Shown here in pieces: positions 59,764 to 64,000 of a stretch of 64,000 bases of DNA. The notes beneath the pieces were generated by a model. The model was given only the letters and a program-made list of their open reading frames with translations. It was not told the origin of the DNA and did no database searches. Origin of the DNA: Gracilaria gracilis (lineage: Eukaryota; Rhodophyta; Florideophyceae; Gracilariales; Gracilariaceae); the NCBI GenBank assembly GCA_030374805.1, contig JARGSG010000105.1:104969-168968 (forward strand), read 5' to 3'. The stretch's first letter is position 1; each line of letters starts with the position of its first letter. A program made the position numbers and the translations under genes.

Positions 59764-62700
59764 ATGCCCAACTGCTGCTTTGAAGGCTGCTCCTTCTTCG
59801 CCCGCACCATCCCCGCCATCCAAAGGCACCAGAGAAGATGCCCCAATCGCCTCAACCCAAACAAGCGTTTCCTCTCCCCAGGCGGAGGCCTCCCCCACTT
59901 CCCCCCACGCATCAAGCGTCACAAGTCTACCCCCACCTCCATACACCTCCCCCTCCCACAAACCGCCCTTCCGACAACGTCCCCATCGCAGACATCGACT
60001 CCTACCACCACCAGCAACTCTCCCTTTCCCTCCACACCCAGGACGCCTACCACATCTCCACCACTCCCGTCGGCTCCATCTCCCCCTCCACTACTCTCCC
60101 TCCTCTCCCTTCCTTCCCCCTCCTCAACAACCCCCACCTCGAACGCATGGTCCTCTACATCTCTTCCATCGCCTCCTCCCTCGGCCTCCGAAAGGCTGAC
60201 GAACTCATCTCCCTCCTCCACGACCCCGCCTTCTCCAAATCCGCCTTCCACAACTCCGTATCCTCCGCCTCCCAGTGTCTCAAACTTCAAACAGACCTCT
60301 TCCAACACCGAGTCAGCAACATCGGCTTCGCTCGCACCCCCCTCTCCGACCCACAGCAGCTCTTCTCCACCACCATCTTCCGAAAGGACCCCATCCAGGT
60401 CCTCAAACAACAACTCGCCCTCGCACACTTCCATAACACCTTCTTCCACCCCGTCTCCCACACAACTCCTTCGGGCTCTCCCGCTTTCACCCACCCCATG
60501 GCCTCCACCCTCGGAAAAGAAGCAGTTCCCGCCCTCAAAGCCGCAATCATGCACTCCTCCAACGACTCCTGCATCTGGCACACCCCCGACTCCACCGGTA
60601 TTGACTCCTTCATCGGCTTGGTCCAAATCTACTCCGACAAGTCCTCCACCTCCCTCAAATCCTCTTCCATCACCTCCTACCCCCTTAACATCACCCTTCT
60701 CAACTTCTCCGATGCCTTCCGTCGCAAGTGCATCACCGAACACCTCGCCCTTCTCAGATACTTGCCAGCCTCCTTCCTCTCGACCAACCCCTCCCAAGGC
60801 CACGAATCCATCCCTCAAACCTCCTCTCACATCCCCAGCCACACCAAAATAGAACTAATTCAGCTCGCCATCTCCAATCTCCTCGGCCCCCTCCTCTCCT
60901 CCAGTCTCAACGGCTTCCCCTTCCGTGACGCCCATGGCCTTCTCCGCCACTGTCACCCAAACATCGCCAGCTCCTGCGCCGACATCCCCGAAGCAAAAGA
61001 CGTTCTCTCCATCTCGCACGGAACCCGCCCCCAACACAATTGCCATAGATGCACCGTCTCCCGCACAGACCTCCCCCTACACATCCAATGCCCTTCTCCC
61101 CGAACTCAGCACCAGACCCTCGCCGCACGCAAATCACACTCCACTCTCCTCCAACAATCACAAGACGCTCCCCTTGCTCGTAGGCTCAGAATCTCCCGCA
61201 ACACAAAGGAAAAAGCCCTTGAAGCCCTCCACTCCCTCTCCCTCGCAAAGCACTCCTCCCTCTTCGAATCATACCCTCTTCTCAACATCACCCAACTCCT
61301 CTCCCCTTACAACATCTTCACCTTCGAACCACTCCACAACTTCCACCTCAGCATCTCCAAGCTCATCAAGCTCGCCGCCATCGAGAGACTCCGCTCAGAA
61401 GCACTCTTCGCCACCCCCCGTTCCTCCAAGTCCCGTCGTCCCTTCAACTCCGTCCGCACTTCCATCCTCAAACATTCAAACACCATCCTCTCCGCCATCG
61501 AAAAGCACTCCCCCGCAAAAAGACTCCACATCGACTTCTCCACTTCCGAAAACGGTCAAACTCTCAACGGTTTCTTCACTACCGACGGCCTGCGTGGTAT
61601 GCTCGAAGCAAAAGACTACCGCGCACTCGACATGGTCTTCCCCTTCATCGGCGCCTTCTTCGACCGATGCTGTGACGAAGTCGGTTCAGCTCCCATCACT
61701 TCCGTCTTCTCCAAGTACTCAGACCTCCTCCTCGCCTGCATGCGACATAACACCTTCACCGAATGGACCGACGCCCGCCTCACTGACCTCCACAACCAAA
61801 TCCGCTTCTTCAAGCGCACAGCCGTACTCGTCCTCGGACCCCACCACACTTCCAGCCTCGGAACCCTCAAGTCCCACCTCCTCGACCACATTGTCGAGGA
61901 CATTCGCCGCTTCGGAGGCCTCCACTTCAATGATGCCGGCATATTCGAGCACGCCCACACCCTCTTCAAGTCCGTCTACTCCAAAACCTCAAAGCGCGGG
62001 TCCACCGCACATCAAGAAACCATTCGTGGCATCCACCGCTCCAACGCCATCAAGGACTGGAATCCCATCTCCACAAACCCTTCCATCACCACTTCCTTCC
62101 CTAGCCTCGCTTCCCCCCTCTAATCCCGAGAACCCGGTTTCGTCCTTGATGGCAACCACATCTCCTTCGCTGACCTAATCACTGCCCACAAATTCATTCG
62201 CTCCAATCCTCACCTCCCTCAAAAATCTCTTCAAGACCTCTTCCCCACGATACCCTATCCATTCTTGCACAATTCGGAAGAGACGCCCTCCCATTCTTCA
62301 TAACCCTCTCTCTCGAAGTCCAACAACTCACTGACAACTCCTACGCCATCCGTCAGGATCGACTCACCATAGTCAACTCCGCTTACGTCGTCAGCGGTTA
62401 CATCCCAACACTCGACAAGTACATTGAAGAGCGGAACGAGCTCGCGCCTCAGGATCCTCCAGTCTTTCTCATCCAACGAATTTTTGCCACCCCCTCCTTC
62501 GGTCCATCCAAGTCCCCAAAGTTCTCCCACGTTCTCGTCACCGGCTCCACCTCCCCCCCCCCCTCGACATCCATCGTCTGGGTCTGCAAATGCATCTCCC
62601 TTCTTTGTTTCGCCCTTCCTTCTTCAACTTCTTCTCCCAAGGAGTTCGTCTTCGTCCAGTTCATGGAACTCGTCCCACCCAGCGACGACGTCGATCTCAC

Positions 62701-63268
62701 CCTCAACTGCGTTTGCCTCCGATGGGCAACAGACGACGAACATAACCACACCATCCACCCAGTTCCCATCTCTACGCACTCCATTTCCGATAACGTTTCC
62801 CCTTGGTATGGACTCATCCTCTCTTCCCCCATCCTCGGCTCCGTTCATGTTCTCCGCCAGAACTACCCCGCTCCTCCCTTCACTTCTCGTCTACACTGGC
62901 GCTTTCACCGATTCTATCTCAATCGGTTCTATCGAGGTCCCACCGCCAAGCCTTATTTACCATCCAACACGCAGCCTCTATTCCATGTTAGCTTCACCTT
63001 CTTAAAAATTTCAACCCGCTTCCCCTCAATTGGAAGGAGTGAAGATACGCATGACATGAGAAAGAAGAAGCATCTCTTCCCCATCCCACACATACCTCCA
63101 CCCCTTCCCCCCCCCCCACTGCACCTCACCCTACCCTTAGTAGCCCACCTCTTCCCTACCATCAACCCCTGTCCCTTCGCTGCGTTCCGCCCGGTGTGCC
63201 ACCAACCGCCCGAAACTCGCGTCCTCCGGTCGACAGGCCACTATGTAACAATCAATAACTGCACCTAG
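59764..63268 (+). pseudogene. Plavaka/CACTA-like transposase (several frame changes)
   Basis: Frame 1 from ATG 59764 gives an N-terminal zinc finger (CCFEGCSFFARTIPAIQRHQ, then C). Near 59950-59985 the reading moves to frame 3 and stays open to 62123: the core has CIWHTPDS, LVQIYSDKSST, YPLNITLLNFSD, the Cys pair HNCHRCTVSRTDL, and the late block IVEDIRRFGGLHFND...EHAHTLFK, all typical of Plavaka. After an in-frame TAA (62121-62123) it runs on to about 62247, then frame 2 gives the end (FVFVQFMELV, CVCLRW, WYGLILSSPILGSVHVLR, FYLNRFY near 62940). Introns could explain some of the changes, but I see no clear splice sites. Identity is good at superfamily level; activity is unlikely. Confidence 0.75.
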
Positions 63269-63706
63269 TCTCCGTGTTAGTTTTGCCATAAAATAGTCCT
63301 CCCTCACAGCTATGTATATCTTCTCCCTCGATGGTATCCACAGCCCAACTGTCGCAGTTCTCCCAGAGTTTCCCGGCACACACCTCGGATCTCCATCCAC
63401 AAACCCATCGTTCTCAAACTCCTCGACATGCTCCTCCTGTGGCGATTGCCAGGCTACCCCCAGTATTCCTTCCACAGCCCCAGGTAGATAATTCCCATAC
63501 AAAGTGGAGAACAAAAGCTGTCTTTTCCCTCCACCTCCCACAACCTCGTTCATAGTTTTCACCACACAGGCAATCCAGGCGTCAAGTCTCGCAAGGTGCA
63601 TCACGGTCCCATCCACGTACTGCCGCTCACCGTTACTTTGCCTCTCCACTGCGTATCCCATATACTCCTCCAACACTGCCACCACCATCCCATTCTTGAA
63701 GTACAT
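63137..63706 (-). CDS. hypothetical protein, downstream part
   Basis: 189 codons, in the same minus frame as 63725-63994 but separated by a TGA and 18 bp. It overlaps by 131 bp the 3' end of the open frame of the Plavaka gene, whose recognisable protein ends earlier. Visible features: a compact globular stretch (LDAWIACVVKTMNEVV, LWIPSREKIYIAVREDYF, LTRRLGAVIDCYIVAC) and a Gly/Glu-rich end. No known motif. The third codon positions are G-rich, mirroring the C-rich plus strand of the whole region. Confidence 0.35.
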   Translation of the reverse strand: MYFKNGMVVAVLEEYMGYAVERQSNGERQYVDGTVMHLARLDAWIACVVKTMNEVVGGGGKRQLLFSTLYGNYLPGAVEGILGVAWQSPQEEHVEEFENDGFVDGDPRCVPGNSGRTATVGLWIPSREKIYIAVREDYFMAKLTRRLGAVIDCYIVACRPEDASFGRLVAHRAERSEGTGVDGREEVGY

Positions 63707-63724
63707 ATCTTCATCATCAACCTC

Positions 63725-63994
63725 TCATGGTGTCCCAACCGCACGAGACCCGGAATACGCAAGGTCTTCCAACCGGCTCGTCCTCCACGCACACAACTCA
63801 TTCCCCCCGCCCTCCTCCCTTCCCATCAGCTTCTCGCGCGCCTCCCCCACCTGCTGCTTTAGCTCTTCCCATATCTCAGTCCCCTCAGTAGGTTTCGCAC
63901 GTTTCGCAATCAAATCATATCCAAGGATGGAGAATAACTTGTCGCGAGCCGCCGGCTTCCGCACCCCAATCACATCGCTTAATGTCTGCTTCAT
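63725..63994 (-). CDS. hypothetical protein, upstream part (may run off the window)
   Basis: 89 codons from Met at 63994; the gene may begin beyond the right edge. It starts MKQTLSDVIGVRKPAARDKL and has a charged helix (EIWEELKQQVGEAREKL). It ends in TGA at 63725. Since the next frame (63137-63706) is in phase, the two may be one gene with a stop or an intron between them. No function can be given. Confidence 0.33.
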   Translation of the reverse strand: MKQTLSDVIGVRKPAARDKLFSILGYDLIAKRAKPTEGTEIWEELKQQVGEAREKLMGREEGGGNELCAWRTSRLEDLAYSGSRAVGTP

Positions 63995-64000
63995 CCGCTG

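Noticed and set aside
59919..60842. 307-codon Gly/Glu/Val-rich minus ORF
   Set aside because: Low-complexity reverse reading of the C-rich coding strand.
60925..62178. 417-codon Ser/Thr/Pro ORF in frame 1
   Set aside because: It is the out-of-frame shadow of the Plavaka core in a C-rich strand.

Overview
The window is eukaryotic and consists almost entirely of transposable elements. It holds gypsy (chromodomain type), copia, Tc1, PIF/Harbinger, piggyBac and Plavaka-like elements, with no rRNA, tRNA, operon or bacterial signal. Elements are mostly intronless and many are broken. The mix would fit a TE-rich red alga, oomycete or similar protist. That is an inference, and I cannot name the species from sequence alone.

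Layout. Bases 1-3182: decayed Ty1/copia pol (integrase, RT, RNase H). 3219-4794 (minus): an unrecognised gene with a papain-like protease end, split by one frameshift. 4800-6990: GC-rich intergenic DNA with strong palindromes. 6992-31313: a four-level nest. An outer Tc1 element carries an inner Tc1 at a TA site. The inner Tc1 is split by gypsy element A1 (7747-28954, minus strand, TSD TTATT/TTATC). The 3' tail of A1 is split by gypsy element B (8752-18537, plus strand, TSD AGCGA). 31316-34130: a Harbinger-like element with two convergent ORFs. 34680-58395: a piggyBac-like transposase gene split by gypsy A2 (35616-57540, TSD ATCAC), a relative of A1. A2 is itself split by gypsy C (41442-52896, plus strand, TSD CTCCT). 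58466-58930: a small cysteine-containing ORF. 59764-63268: a Plavaka/CACTA-like transposase with several breaks in a strikingly C-rich strand. 63137-63994: unrecognised minus-strand ORFs.

The three gypsy families (A, B, C) share one architecture. Each has the same type of primer-binding site (TGGTCTCCC), a Gag with a CCHC knuckle, Pol in the -1 frame behind a CAG-NNA-AAC motif at the gag end, then protease, RT, RNase H, integrase, a long low-complexity linker, a chromodomain, and a 1.3-2.2 kb tail before the 3' LTR.

Best candidates for something undescribed: (1) element B is saturated with the dyad ACC-N5-GGT. I counted about 70 exact copies in 9.8 kb, in LTRs, coding and noncoding DNA and in all three codon phases, against about 2.4 expected. 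(2) A1 carries a 585-codon antisense ORF in its tail. (3) Each gypsy family carries internal copies of its own polypurine tract that match its 3' PPT letter for letter.
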